Source of the DNA: Paenarthrobacter ilicis
Lineage (GTDB): Bacteria > Actinomycetota > Actinomycetes > Actinomycetales > Micrococcaceae
Length of the DNA: 64,000 nucleotides
Reading direction: 5' to 3'
NCBI RefSeq assembly: GCF_016907545.1
Contig: NZ_JAFBCD010000001.1
Coordinates: forward strand, 62,001-126,000
Made by a program: the position numbers and the translations under genes. Below the pieces are notes generated by a model. That model was not told where the DNA came from and searched no databases. It was given only the letters and a program-made list of their open reading frames with translations. Positions within the stretch are counted from its first letter, which is position 1. Every line of letters starts with the position of its first letter. Of the stretch, positions 42,476-50,603 are shown one piece after another.

Positions 42476-42919
42476 ATGAAATTCACCACCACCATCGTTG
42501 GCGATGGCAACAAGGCAGGCATTGAAGTTCCACCGGACGTGGTTGATGGGCTGGGCGGCGGCAAGAAACCTCCCGTGGTGGTGACCATGAACGGCCAGAG
42601 CTACCGCAGCAGCATCGCGGTGATGGGCGGCAAATTCATGGTGGGCGTCAGTGCAGCCAACAGGAAGCTGACCGGAGTTGAGGCCGGCGACACCCTGGAA
42701 GTCGACCTGGAAGTGGACACCGAGCCGCGGGTGGTCGAAGTGCCCGAAGACTTGGCTGCTGCCCTGGACGCCGAGCCGGAGGCCAAGGCGTTCTACAGCA
42801 CACTGAATTACAGCAGCCAGCGGCGCTACGTGGAACCCATCGGCGACGCCAAAACCGAGGAGACCAGGGCGCGACGGATCGCCAAGGTGGTTTCAGATTT
42901 GAAGGCTGGGAAGAAGTAG
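42476..42919 (+). CDS. DUF1905/YdeI-like protein
   Basis: A 147-residue protein: an N-terminal DUF1905 barrel (about 1-85; KFTTTIVGDGNKAGIEVPPDVVDGLGGGKKPPVVVTMNG, GDTLEVDLEVDTEPR) and a YdeI/OmpD-associated helical tail (about 90-147; PEDLAAALDAEPEAKAFYSTLNYSSQRRYVEPIGDAKTEETRARRIAKVVSDLKAGKK). YdeI domains have been linked to bacteriocin or peptide resistance, but the role of this fusion is unknown. Confidence 0.85.
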   Translation: MKFTTTIVGDGNKAGIEVPPDVVDGLGGGKKPPVVVTMNGQSYRSSIAVMGGKFMVGVSAANRKLTGVEAGDTLEVDLEVDTEPRVVEVPEDLAAALDAEPEAKAFYSTLNYSSQRRYVEPIGDAKTEETRARRIAKVVSDLKAGKK

Positions 42920-42934
42920 TTACCCACGGGAGCA

Positions 42935-44173
42935 CTATGCCTTCCGTGCTATCAGGGCGATCCCTGCCGCTGAGGCCAGGAAGACGGCGCCGAGGACGCA
43001 CCACCCAGCGAGGCCATGTTCGACGACGGTGGCGGTCACCACCAGCGGTGCGAGCATGGCTCCAAGGGCAGATCCCATGCCGAACATCCCTTGGTAAGCG
43101 CCGGCTTGGAGTGGGTTGGCGAGTTCGAAGCTGAGTCCCCACGCTCCCGCCTGGGAGAGGATTTCCGCCAAAGAGTGCAGCAGCGCAGCTCCACACAGGA
43201 GGACGACGGCGGCGACCATCGTCACGCCGCCGGCCATTGCGTAGAGCGCGCAGCTTACGGCCATGAGCAACCCACCTGTCATCACGATCTTCCCTGCATG
43301 GCGGGGTTGGTGGGTGCCGCGGGACAGCGGCACTTGCAACATGATCACGCACGCGGTGTTAATCACAAGGACCACGGATATGAGCACATCCGGCGCGCTG
43401 GTGTCCTGGGATATCCACAGGGGAACGCCCATTTCGGCCAACCCGAACTGCATGCCAAATATGCCTGAAAGCGCGGTCAGCAGAAGGTAGCGGCGGTCCC
43501 GGAAGGGGGAGATCCCCCGCATCGGAGCAGCGTTGGCGGGGTCGTGGCGGGGAGCGTTGACCCGGTTGGGGAGGCGGCGGAGGTGCAGTGCACTCAGGAT
43601 GTAGACCACACCTGCGCTGACCATCATGACCCGGAATGCCTCGGCGGTTCCGGCCAGCAATGCGAGTCCGGCGATCATGCCACCCACTGCGATGCCCCCA
43701 TTTGTAACAGTCCGGAGGACCGCACGCGCATTTACCCGGTTGGGACCCTCAAATGCCCGGGCGATGATCGCTGAGCGTGTTGCATTGGCACCCCGGTCCA
43801 CGCCCACCGTAATGCAGGCAATGACGACGGCGGCGCCGAAGTTTCCGGCGAATGTATAGCTTGCGATCGCGAAACCTTGGACGGCTACCATCCCCACCAG
43901 AAGCCGACGCGCGGAGAAGCGGTCGGCCAGTCGACCGCCGATGTACGACGTAGCGACGCCAACCCCGCTGGAGATGGAGAGAATCAGGGCGATTTCCGCT
44001 GCACTCAGGCCCACAAAGCGGCTGAAGTACAAAACGGTCAGGGTGAGGAAGATGCCGCGGCCCAAGGTGGACACGAGGATGGCGGAGGCGAGGATCTTAA
44101 GGGTGGGTTCGGACAGCGCTGCGCGAAGCGTGTGCTTCGGAACGGGGGTAGTTCCTGTGGGTGAGTTAGTCAC
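42935..44173 (-). CDS. MFS transporter
   Basis: Twelve-helix facilitator of 412 residues. Motif A-like VATSYIGGRLADRFSARRLLVG lies after helix 2. Probably a drug or metabolite exporter. The GTG at 44173 (VTNSPTGTTPVPKHT) is preferred: AAAACT stands six bases before it, whereas the longer frame crosses the divergent promoter. The divergent gene 56 bases away is a winged-helix protein that probably controls it. Confidence 0.87.
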   Translation of the reverse strand: MTNSPTGTTPVPKHTLRAALSEPTLKILASAILVSTLGRGIFLTLTVLYFSRFVGLSAAEIALILSISSGVGVATSYIGGRLADRFSARRLLVGMVAVQGFAIASYTFAGNFGAAVVIACITVGVDRGANATRSAIIARAFEGPNRVNARAVLRTVTNGGIAVGGMIAGLALLAGTAEAFRVMMVSAGVVYILSALHLRRLPNRVNAPRHDPANAAPMRGISPFRDRRYLLLTALSGIFGMQFGLAEMGVPLWISQDTSAPDVLISVVLVINTACVIMLQVPLSRGTHQPRHAGKIVMTGGLLMAVSCALYAMAGGVTMVAAVVLLCGAALLHSLAEILSQAGAWGLSFELANPLQAGAYQGMFGMGSALGAMLAPLVVTATVVEHGLAGWCVLGAVFLASAAGIALIARKA

Positions 44174-44179
44174 GGCCCC

Positions 44180-44185
44180 AGTTTT
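44180..44185 (-). promoter_or_regulatory. -10-like box AAAACT, leaderless MFS start
   Basis: AAAACT on the minus strand, six bases before the GTG at 44173. Confidence 0.42.
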
Positions 44186-44229
44186 GCCAATCTGGGGACG
44201 GTGTCGGTATTGATGTAGCGTTGTGCTTG

Positions 44230-45183
44230 ATGTTGAAGTACGAATTGACCGAGGCAGATCTGGGCGGCGTGCGTTTTGGCATCTCACCCCTGTGCGAACT
44301 GGGCCTTTCCCTGAGGGCTATCCGGGACCCCAGCCAGTACCCCCTTCAACTGCCGTGGCTGCGTCGAACTGAAGAGGCCCGTTCGCGGTTGGACCTCGAG
44401 GGTTTGCTTGCCTTGGTCGATGACCGGCTGTGGACGCCGGACTTCCTCAACCCCAGGCCTCAGTCGCCGCTGACCCGGATCGACGACGAGTTCGCGACGT
44501 TGGAGCGGATTTCCGCTGAGAGATTTCATGGCGACCTGATCCGGGTCCATGGTGTGGTGCCCGCGGTCTTCGGCGGATCGACGCGATCGGCCGTCCGGCG
44601 CATGGTCCTTATCCTCAGGGAATTTTGGGATACTTGCTTCTCACCGCATTGGCCGCGCATGCGGACCATCCTGGAAGCGGATATCGTCTACCGCGGGCGG
44701 CAGATCGCCCAGGGTGGGCTGTTCACAATGCTCAACGATTTGTCCGGGGCTGTGGGGTTCGACGGCCGCGTCATATCTGTGCGGATGAAGAACCCGGAAT
44801 CTCGAACTGAGAAGACTGACGGACTGGGGTTGACCCTTGTTCCCACGATGTTCACCCGCAGGGCATCCGCACCGGTGAACCACGGCGATCCGCCGATGCT
44901 CATGTACCCTGCGCGGGGGCAGGGCGCCATGTGGGAGGCGGAACATGTTCGGAACCCCGCCGCTGTCGTGGCGGTGCTCGGCGACGTCAGGACCAGTTTG
45001 CTGACTGCCTTGGCAGCGCCTGCATCATCCACTGAACTCGGCGTGCGCTTCGGCGTCACCGCGTCCGCTGTGAATCAGCACCTCAGGGCGCTCAGGGACG
45101 CCGGCTTGGTGACATCGACGCGGTACGGCCATAGTGTGCTCTATTTCAGAAGCGAGCTGGGGTCCGCGTTGCTGCTGGGGTGA
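44230..45183 (+). CDS. ArsR-like winged-helix regulator with N-terminal DUF5937-type domain
   Basis: A 317-residue protein. A large N-terminal part (about 1-245) of the kind annotated DUF5937 begins LKYELTEADLGGVRFGISPLCELGLSLRAIRDP. The C-terminal 70 residues are a winged helix: VVAVLGDVRTSLLTALAAPASSTELGVRFGVTASAVNQHLRALRDAGLVTSTRYGHSVLYFRS. It diverges from an MFS gene and is probably its regulator. Start choice is open between ATG 44230 and TTG 44227; TAGCGT at 44216-44221 could be the -10 box. Confidence 0.83.
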   Translation: MLKYELTEADLGGVRFGISPLCELGLSLRAIRDPSQYPLQLPWLRRTEEARSRLDLEGLLALVDDRLWTPDFLNPRPQSPLTRIDDEFATLERISAERFHGDLIRVHGVVPAVFGGSTRSAVRRMVLILREFWDTCFSPHWPRMRTILEADIVYRGRQIAQGGLFTMLNDLSGAVGFDGRVISVRMKNPESRTEKTDGLGLTLVPTMFTRRASAPVNHGDPPMLMYPARGQGAMWEAEHVRNPAAVVAVLGDVRTSLLTALAAPASSTELGVRFGVTASAVNQHLRALRDAGLVTSTRYGHSVLYFRSELGSALLLG

Positions 45184-45229
45184 TCGTGCTTAGGGGCGGC
45201 AGTCCTCGGTGAGCGCCGCCGTCGTGCGT

Positions 45230-45781
45230 TCAGTCTTTTCGCACGCTGTAGGTGGTCACCACGTTGCCCTTGCTGGTAGCGTACTGGTCCTCCAGCACGA
45301 GCCGGTTCAGGGGATCCCCGTCGTCAAAGAGGCGCCGTCCACTGCCCGCGATGACCGGGTGCGTCATGAGCGTTAGCTCGTCCAAGACGCCGGCGAACAG
45401 GAGCTGGCGTACCAGTGAGATGCTGCCGCATACGGCGATCTCGCCGCCTTCCCGCGACTTGAGGCCCGTGACGAACTCTTCCACGCTGCCCTCAATCAGG
45501 TGCGAGTTCTCCCATTCAAGGGGTTCTTTGAGGGTGCGCGATGCGACGAACTTTTCGACTGGGTTGATGAATCTGGCGAAGTCGTCGTCCTCCGTCGCAT
45601 TAGGCCAATATTGGGCCCACTCCTGGTAGCTGACCCTGCCCAGCACCACGGTATCCACCGAGTTGATCATCTTGGTGAGGCCCTTGCCCAGGTCCTCGTC
45701 GAAGCTGTCGAACTGGAACTTGAACGGGTCCTGGACCACACCATCCACGGAGTGGAAGAGGCCGGCGGTAACTTTGCGCAT
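45230..45781 (-). CDS. Dihydrofolate reductase family protein (RibD C-terminal-like)
   Basis: A 183-residue DHFR-fold protein: RKVTAGLFHSVDGVVQDP at the start, DTVVLGRVSYQEWAQYWPNA (NADPH-binding region), FVASRTLKEPLEWENSHLIEG and GEIAVCGSISLVRQLLFAGVLDELTLMTHPVIAGSGRRLFDDG. These YyaP/YwjB-type proteins are common and mostly uncharacterised. AAAGG precedes the ATG. Confidence 0.9.
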   Translation of the reverse strand: MRKVTAGLFHSVDGVVQDPFKFQFDSFDEDLGKGLTKMINSVDTVVLGRVSYQEWAQYWPNATEDDDFARFINPVEKFVASRTLKEPLEWENSHLIEGSVEEFVTGLKSREGGEIAVCGSISLVRQLLFAGVLDELTLMTHPVIAGSGRRLFDDGDPLNRLVLEDQYATSKGNVVTTYSVRKD

Positions 45782-45850
45782 CTGTGCCTTTCATCAGTGC
45801 TGCCACCCTGCAGCGTCCCCAGCGTAAGTACGCCCAGCCGCTTAAGGGAA

Positions 45851-45891
45851 GTGCCGCCGTCGTACTTCTTGTGAAAGTACGACGGCGGCAC
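45851..45891 (-). terminator. Hairpin terminator after the DJ-1/PfpI gene
   Basis: Perfect 17-bp stem (GTGCCGCCGTCGTACTT / AAGTACGACGGCGGCAC) with a 7-base loop, 25 bases beyond the PfpI stop. Only a weak T-rich stretch follows on the minus strand. Confidence 0.75.
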
Positions 45892-45915
45892 TCGCCGTGG
45901 GCTGTTCAGGCTCCG

Positions 45916-46482
45916 CTAGGCGGTTTGGCCTGCGTGCTGGCCCTCGGAGATTTCCTCTACAACCTTGGCGTTGAAGGCGGGGAGGTCGTCGGGGTTGCGG
46001 CTGGTGACCAGGCCCTGGTCAACCACCACTTCCTCGTCGCTCCAGTTGGCCCCTGCGTTCTTGAGGTCCGTTTGCAGTGTGTGGAAGGAGGTGACGTTGC
46101 GGCCCTTGATGACGCCGGCGTCGATGAGGAGCCAGGGTCCGTGGCAGATCGATGCCACGGGCTTGTGCTGTTCAAAGAACGCGCGGGTGAAGTTCTGGGC
46201 GTCCTTGTCCACGCGGAGGTTGTCCGCGTTGACCACGCCGCCGGGCAGAACCAGCGCGTCGAAGTCGGATGCGTTGGCGTCGGCTACGGCCAGGGTCGCG
46301 TCGAAGGTGTCGCCCGGCTCGGTGCCGTTGTACCCCTGGATCGAACCCTTTTCCGGAGCGATCAGGGTGGGCTCGCCGCCTGCGTCCTTCACTGCCTGCC
46401 AAGGGCTGGTGAGTTCAACCTGCTCCACGCCGTCCGTCAGCAGGAATGCAACCTTCTTGCCTGAGATGTTGTGTTCTGACAC
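45916..46482 (-). CDS. DJ-1/PfpI family protein (protein/nucleotide deglycase-like)
   Basis: A 188-residue class I glutamine-amidotransferase-like protein: KKVAFLLTDGVEQVELTSPWQAVKDAGGEPTLIAPEKG, FDALVLPGGVVNADNLR, and nucleophile elbow VASICHGPWLLIDAGVIKGRNVTSF with the catalytic Cys-His pair, then NAGANWSDEEVVVDQGLVTSRNPDDLPAF. This is the PfpI/YhbO pattern, linked to stress resistance and methylglyoxal repair. The GTG at 46482 follows AGGAGGAACA and is preferred to the long upstream frame. Confidence 0.92.
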   Translation of the reverse strand: MSEHNISGKKVAFLLTDGVEQVELTSPWQAVKDAGGEPTLIAPEKGSIQGYNGTEPGDTFDATLAVADANASDFDALVLPGGVVNADNLRVDKDAQNFTRAFFEQHKPVASICHGPWLLIDAGVIKGRNVTSFHTLQTDLKNAGANWSDEEVVVDQGLVTSRNPDDLPAFNAKVVEEISEGQHAGQTA

Positions 46483-46606
46483 TGTTCCTCCTCTTGTTCG
46501 GCCGCCCTTGTGGGAGCGGACCTCTGCGGTGAGAGTCGTTTGTGTGACCGGTTCAAGCCTAAGGAAGGAGCGGGTACTAAGCAAGCTGACTATTACGGCG
46601 TCCTGC

Positions 46607-47962
46607 CTACTTCCCCTTCTTCCCGCCCCGCTTGGCCGCGGCATTCATCGCCGACTTCGCGGCCGGCGGCAGGCCCGCGGTTTCGGTCTCGGGCTCGGCA
46701 ACAGTCCCGCGCCAGAGAGCCAGTCCCTTCATGCCGTGATAAATCACCAAGGCAGCGGCGGAACCGAGGGCAATGCCAGTGAACTTGAGCTCGCCAATGG
46801 TCCAGGTGTAATCCGCAATGCCGATGATCAGCGCGACGGCGGCGGTGGTCAGGTTGATGGGGTTGGAGAAATTGACCTTGCTCTGGACCCAGATCTTCAC
46901 ACCGAGGACGCCAATCATGCCGTACAGCATGGTTGCTGCGCCGCCCAGGACACCCGGCGGGACGGTGGCGATGAGTTCGCCGAATTTCGGGGAGAAGCTC
47001 AGCAGGATGGCGAAGATACCGGCCACCCAGTAGGCCGCCGTCGAATACACCTTGGTGGCGGCCATGACGCCGATGTTTTCCGCGTAAGTCGTGGTTCCGG
47101 AACCGCCGCCGAACCCGGCAAGTACCGTCGCGGCGCCGTCGGCCATCAGCGCGCGGCCGGAGACGCCGTCGAGGTTCTGCCCCGTCATTGCCGCAACCGA
47201 CTTCACGTGGCCCACGTTCTCAGCCACCAGCACCAGAACCACCGGAACGAAGAGGCCCACCACTCCAAGGTGGAACTCGGGCGTCTGGAACTGCGGCAGG
47301 CCGATCCAGGCGGCGGCGTCCATCTTTTCGTAGGACACTTCGCCGCGCATCATCGCAACGATGTACCCCACCACAACGCCCACCAGAATGCTCAGGCGGC
47401 CCAAAATGCCGCGGAACAGGACGCTGACCAGGATGATCGTGACAAGTGTGATGAGCGCCGTAACCGGCGCGAGGTCGAAGTTGTTCTTCGCGGCCGGCGC
47501 CAGGTTCAAGCCGATCAGCGCCACGATTGCACCCGTGACGATCGGCGGCATCAGTTTGTTGATCCACTCGGCGCCAAACTTCTGGACGATCGCACCAATG
47601 ATGGCCAGCACGACGCCGGCAAGCACCACGCCGCCCAAGGCGCCAGCCACGCCGTACTGCTGCTGCGACGCCATGATGGGCGCAATGAAGGCGAAGCTGG
47701 ACCCGAGGTAGCTGGGAACGCGGCCCTTGGTGATGACCAGGAACAGCAGGGTGCCGATGCCCGAGAAGAACAGGGTGGTGGCCGGTGGCATGCCCGTGAT
47801 GATGGGCACCAGGAACGTGGCGCCGAACATGGCAACAACGTGCTGCATGCCGATGCCGATGGTCAGGGGCCACGCGAGCCGCTCATCGGGAGCTACTACG
47901 TGGCCGGGGCGAATGGACTTGCCGTTGCCGTGGAGCTTCCATTTCATGCCGAGCATGCTCAT
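46607..47962 (-). CDS. NCS2-family nucleobase permease (uracil permease-like)
   Basis: A 451-residue nucleobase:cation symporter with about fourteen helices. Features include MQHVVAMFGATFLVPIITGMPPATTLFFSGIGTLLFLV, VPSYLGSSFAFIAPI, and the NCS2 signature region LDGVSGRALMADGAATVLAGFGGGSGTTTYAENIGVMAATKV. The latter matches UraA/RutG-type uracil carriers (TTYAENIG). The ATG at 47962 has AGGAAGG before it. The C-terminus is Lys/Gly-rich. It is divergent from a RutE-like reductase gene. Confidence 0.9.
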   Translation of the reverse strand: MSMLGMKWKLHGNGKSIRPGHVVAPDERLAWPLTIGIGMQHVVAMFGATFLVPIITGMPPATTLFFSGIGTLLFLVITKGRVPSYLGSSFAFIAPIMASQQQYGVAGALGGVVLAGVVLAIIGAIVQKFGAEWINKLMPPIVTGAIVALIGLNLAPAAKNNFDLAPVTALITLVTIILVSVLFRGILGRLSILVGVVVGYIVAMMRGEVSYEKMDAAAWIGLPQFQTPEFHLGVVGLFVPVVLVLVAENVGHVKSVAAMTGQNLDGVSGRALMADGAATVLAGFGGGSGTTTYAENIGVMAATKVYSTAAYWVAGIFAILLSFSPKFGELIATVPPGVLGGAATMLYGMIGVLGVKIWVQSKVNFSNPINLTTAAVALIIGIADYTWTIGELKFTGIALGSAAALVIYHGMKGLALWRGTVAEPETETAGLPPAAKSAMNAAAKRGGKKGK

Positions 47963-48142
47963 GGCGGGCCTTCCTGGGAAGAGTGTTGGGATTCGGTGCA
48001 ACATTACCGCCATTGCGGGGCCTGCTCTACGCGCCTCGCTCGCCTGGGAGCGCGCACAACGGGCCTCGCAACGCTAGGAAACGACGCGCGGAGTCACGCT
48101 GTGTGCGCAACGTCACGGGCCGTCATGGGAAGAGGACAAAGG

Positions 48143-48160
48143 TAGTTGAAGTTGCAACTA
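48143..48160. promoter_or_regulatory. Possible operator upstream of the RutE-like gene
   Basis: TAGTTG-aagttg-CAACTA, 6-bp arms, with a perfect inner AGTTGCAACT. It lies between the NCS2 permease and the reductase. No regulator gene is adjacent. Confidence 0.35.
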
Positions 48161-48214
48161 TGGAAAGCAGAAGTGCCCGGCCGGCTCAGGGTCAGGCCCA
48201 GCGAAAGGTTCACC

Positions 48215-48820
48215 ATGACGATTGCCCACGAAGAAGCAGTCATTGACGCCGCAGCAGTCGACGCCATTTTTGCCGAAGCCCGCACGGCCAACAGCTTTGC
48301 CGGTGAAGTCAGCGAAGAGCAGGCCCGCGCCATCTACGAGCTCACCAAGTTCGGCCCCACCGCCTTCAACTCCCAGCCCCTCCGCGTAACCTACGTCCGC
48401 TCGGACGAGGCCCGCGCAAAGCTGGTTGACACGCTCTCCCGCGGAAACCAGGCCAAGACCGCTTCGGCACCGCTGGTGGCAGTCCTGTCCTACGACACCA
48501 ACTGGCAGGGCCAGTGGGACAACTTCCTCCCCGGATACAACGCCCCCAAGGCCATGTACGACGACAATGCGGAACTTGCTGCCTCCACCGGCAACAACAA
48601 CGCGCACCTGCAGGCAGGCTACTTCATCCTCGCCGTCCGTTCGCTCGGTTTCGCCGCCGGCCCCATGACCGGCGCCGACTTCGCGGCCATCGACGCCGAG
48701 TTCTTCCCCGCCGGCGACCAGAAGAGCTTCCTGGTGGTCAACATCGGTCAGCCGGGTCCTGATGCCTGGGGCGACGCCAAGCCCAAGTTCGCTTACGAGG
48801 ACGTTGTCCGCACGGTCTAG
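48215..48820 (+). CDS. Nitroreductase family protein, malonic semialdehyde reductase (RutE)-like
   Basis: FMN oxidoreductase of 201 residues: AIYELTKFGPTAFNSQPLRVTYVRSDEARAKLV (FMN phosphate region), PLVAVLSYDTNWQGQWDNFLPGYNAPKAMYDD, NNNAHLQAGYFILAVRSLGFAAGPMTGADFAAIDAEFF and VVNIGQPGPDAWGDAKPKFAYEDVVRTV. These match RutE, which reduces malonic semialdehyde (or 3-hydroxypropionate route) in pyrimidine degradation. AAAGG precedes the ATG. RutA/B/D-like partners are absent here. Confidence 0.87.
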   Translation: MTIAHEEAVIDAAAVDAIFAEARTANSFAGEVSEEQARAIYELTKFGPTAFNSQPLRVTYVRSDEARAKLVDTLSRGNQAKTASAPLVAVLSYDTNWQGQWDNFLPGYNAPKAMYDDNAELAASTGNNNAHLQAGYFILAVRSLGFAAGPMTGADFAAIDAEFFPAGDQKSFLVVNIGQPGPDAWGDAKPKFAYEDVVRTV

Positions 48821-48839
48821 TCTTCATCGCTTAAAAGGC

Positions 48840-48870
48840 AACGCTCCTGCACGTCATGTGCAGGAGCGTT
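48840..48870 (+). terminator. Hairpin terminator after the RutE-like gene
   Basis: Perfect 13-bp stem AACGCTCCTGCAC / GTGCAGGAGCGTT, loop GTCAT, followed by CCTGTTT. The T-run is short. Confidence 0.8.
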
Positions 48871-48882
48871 CCTGTTTAAGCG

Positions 48883-48990
48883 TCGGGATGTGAGAGAGCA
48901 ACCACGTGAACGGGTCGGGATGTGAGAGAGCAACCACCGTTGTTCTCTCAGATCCCTACGGTTTGTGGGACTTCCTCTCTCACGTCCCGC
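48883..48990. repeat. Intergenic repeat cluster (TGTGAGAGAGCAACC family)
   Basis: A 23-base unit starting TCGGGATGTGAGAGAGCAAC occurs exactly at 48883-48905 and 48915-48937. Inverted, diverged copies follow (TTCTCTCAGATCCC near 48943 and CCTCTCTCACGTCCC near 48975), so the cluster can fold on itself. It is the same family as the repeat at 37989-38044. Confidence 0.85.
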
Positions 48991-49016
48991 ACGGCCGCTG
49001 GCCGGGTGCCCTTGCG

Positions 49017-50498
49017 TCAGTGCTTCTCCAACTCGTCAAAGTCGTCAACTCCGGCGGACGCCGCATTCCGGCGCCGCTGCACGCGGGAGGGGACAACCAG
49101 GGCTGCGAGCAACGCCAGCACTCCGATACCCGCTGAAACCCAGAAACCGAGAGTAAAGGCGTCATCCGACGGCGCGCCCTGCGGAGTGATGTTCGAGGAG
49201 ATCAAGGCCGCGATGACGGCTGTTCCGATGCTGCTGCCGATGGTCCGGAGCACCGTATTGGCGCTGATTGCCTCTCCGGTCTGGGCCGCGGGGACGCTTT
49301 CAACGATGGCGTTGGACGTAGCAGCAAGTGCCATGCCGATCCCGATGCCCGTCAGGATTCCGGAAATAATGATCTGCCACTCTTCGCCATGTCCAAGGGC
49401 TGGAATCACGAAGGCGATGGTCACCGCAACGGCTCCGACGATCATGGGGATTTTCGGTCCGACCTTGCGAATGAGTGCGCCGGCAACAACGCCGGAGATG
49501 ACCATCGCCACCACCGTGGGCAGCAGATAGAGGCCTGCCTCGCTGACGGTTTTGCCGAAGCCGTACCCCAGCACGCTGGGAAGTTGCAGGATGGTGGGAA
49601 CCAGGACGAAAGTGCCGAACATGGCGAACCCGAAGGCCAAGGCAACCACATGCGCTGTCCAGACGCCCCGGATGCGGAAGAGGCGGACATCGATCAAAGG
49701 CTCTGCGACGCGCAATTCCACCAGGACGAATGCGATGAGGGCAATGCCTCCGCCGATCAGCAGGCTCAGGGTCTTGCCGTCACCCCAGCCCCAGTTTTGG
49801 CCTTCGCTGATCGCCAAAAGAACGGCCACGAGACCTGCGGACAAGATTCCGGTGCCCAGCCAGTCCAAGCGGCCGGGCGTACGCACCGGCGATTCGGGCA
49901 TGCCAAAGATGGCACCCAACAGGGCGATCACCACCAGGCCGGCAGGCAGCCAGAACAGCCAATGCCAGGACAGGGATTCAACAATCGGGCCGGCTGCGAC
50001 GATTCCGACTCCGGCCCCGATCCCGAAAATAGCGGAAAGCAATCCGATGGTGACGCTCACGCGTTCTTTCGGAAGCTCGTCGCGGACGATCCCAATGGAC
50101 AGCGGCATGACTGCGCCTGCGGCTCCCTGAAGTACCCGGCCGACGATCAGCACGGTGAGGTTGGGCGCAAGCGCGGCCAGAACCGCACCGGCCAACAGGA
50201 GGAAAAGGACAACGATTAGGACTTTTCGTTTGCCCACCATGTCACCGAGGCGGCCCAGGATGGGGGTCAGAACGGAAGCCGAGAGCAAGTAGGCGGTCAG
50301 TACCCAGCTGGCGTCGCTGGTGGAAACGCCAAGATCCTTCCCGATGGTCCCCAAGGCAGGAGCCACGAGGGACTGCAGTACTGCGAACGAGAGCCCGCCC
50401 AGGGAAAGGTAGGCGATGATCGCGGTGCCGCGGGAGCGTTTGCCCCGTGATTGCGGTGCGGCCCCGGGTGTTGGGTGCTCCGTGGTTGCTGCGGACAT
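49017..50498 (-). CDS. MFS drug transporter, DHA2 family
   Basis: A 493-residue, fourteen-helix multidrug efflux pump. It shows VSTSDASWVLTAYLLSASVLTPILGRLGDMVGKRKVLIV (motif A) and LIVGRVLQGAAGAVMPLSIGIVRDELP (motif B/C region), as in EmrB/QacA-type proteins. The start ATG at 50498 follows GAGGAG. The divergent TetR gene and two shared operator sites indicate repression by that TetR until an inducer arrives. Confidence 0.9.
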   Translation of the reverse strand: MSAATTEHPTPGAAPQSRGKRSRGTAIIAYLSLGGLSFAVLQSLVAPALGTIGKDLGVSTSDASWVLTAYLLSASVLTPILGRLGDMVGKRKVLIVVLFLLLAGAVLAALAPNLTVLIVGRVLQGAAGAVMPLSIGIVRDELPKERVSVTIGLLSAIFGIGAGVGIVAAGPIVESLSWHWLFWLPAGLVVIALLGAIFGMPESPVRTPGRLDWLGTGILSAGLVAVLLAISEGQNWGWGDGKTLSLLIGGGIALIAFVLVELRVAEPLIDVRLFRIRGVWTAHVVALAFGFAMFGTFVLVPTILQLPSVLGYGFGKTVSEAGLYLLPTVVAMVISGVVAGALIRKVGPKIPMIVGAVAVTIAFVIPALGHGEEWQIIISGILTGIGIGMALAATSNAIVESVPAAQTGEAISANTVLRTIGSSIGTAVIAALISSNITPQGAPSDDAFTLGFWVSAGIGVLALLAALVVPSRVQRRRNAASAGVDDFDELEKH

Positions 50499-50513
50499 GA
50501 TGCTCCTCGGCAT

Positions 50514-50574
50514 GTAAACGTTTGATTACTTCGAGGGTAGACCTGTCCAAATGATCATGTCAACAAGCGTTTAC
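50514..50574. promoter_or_regulatory. Twin TetR operators between DHA2 pump and tetR
   Basis: GTAAACGTTTGATTAC at 50514-50529 and, inverted, GTCAACAAGCGTTTAC at 50559-50574. Read on the same strand the two 16-mers agree at 13 positions, and each has partly symmetric arms. One site sits at each gene's start region. Confidence 0.72.
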
Positions 50575-50591
50575 TTTGAATGCTGCCGGGC

Positions 50592-50597
50592 TACAGT
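50592..50597 (+). promoter_or_regulatory. -10 box TACAGT, leaderless tetR start
   Basis: TACAGT followed by six bases (AGAGAG) and the GTG at 50604, fixing this start over the ATG at 50580, which lies upstream of the box. Confidence 0.6.
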
Positions 50598-50603
50598 AGA
50601 GAG

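Noticed and set aside
45965..48145. Plus-strand open frame of more than 700 codons
   Set aside because: It is opposite the PfpI and NCS2 permease genes, both of which have clear family motifs; the plus-strand product is His/Gln/Arg-rich junk.
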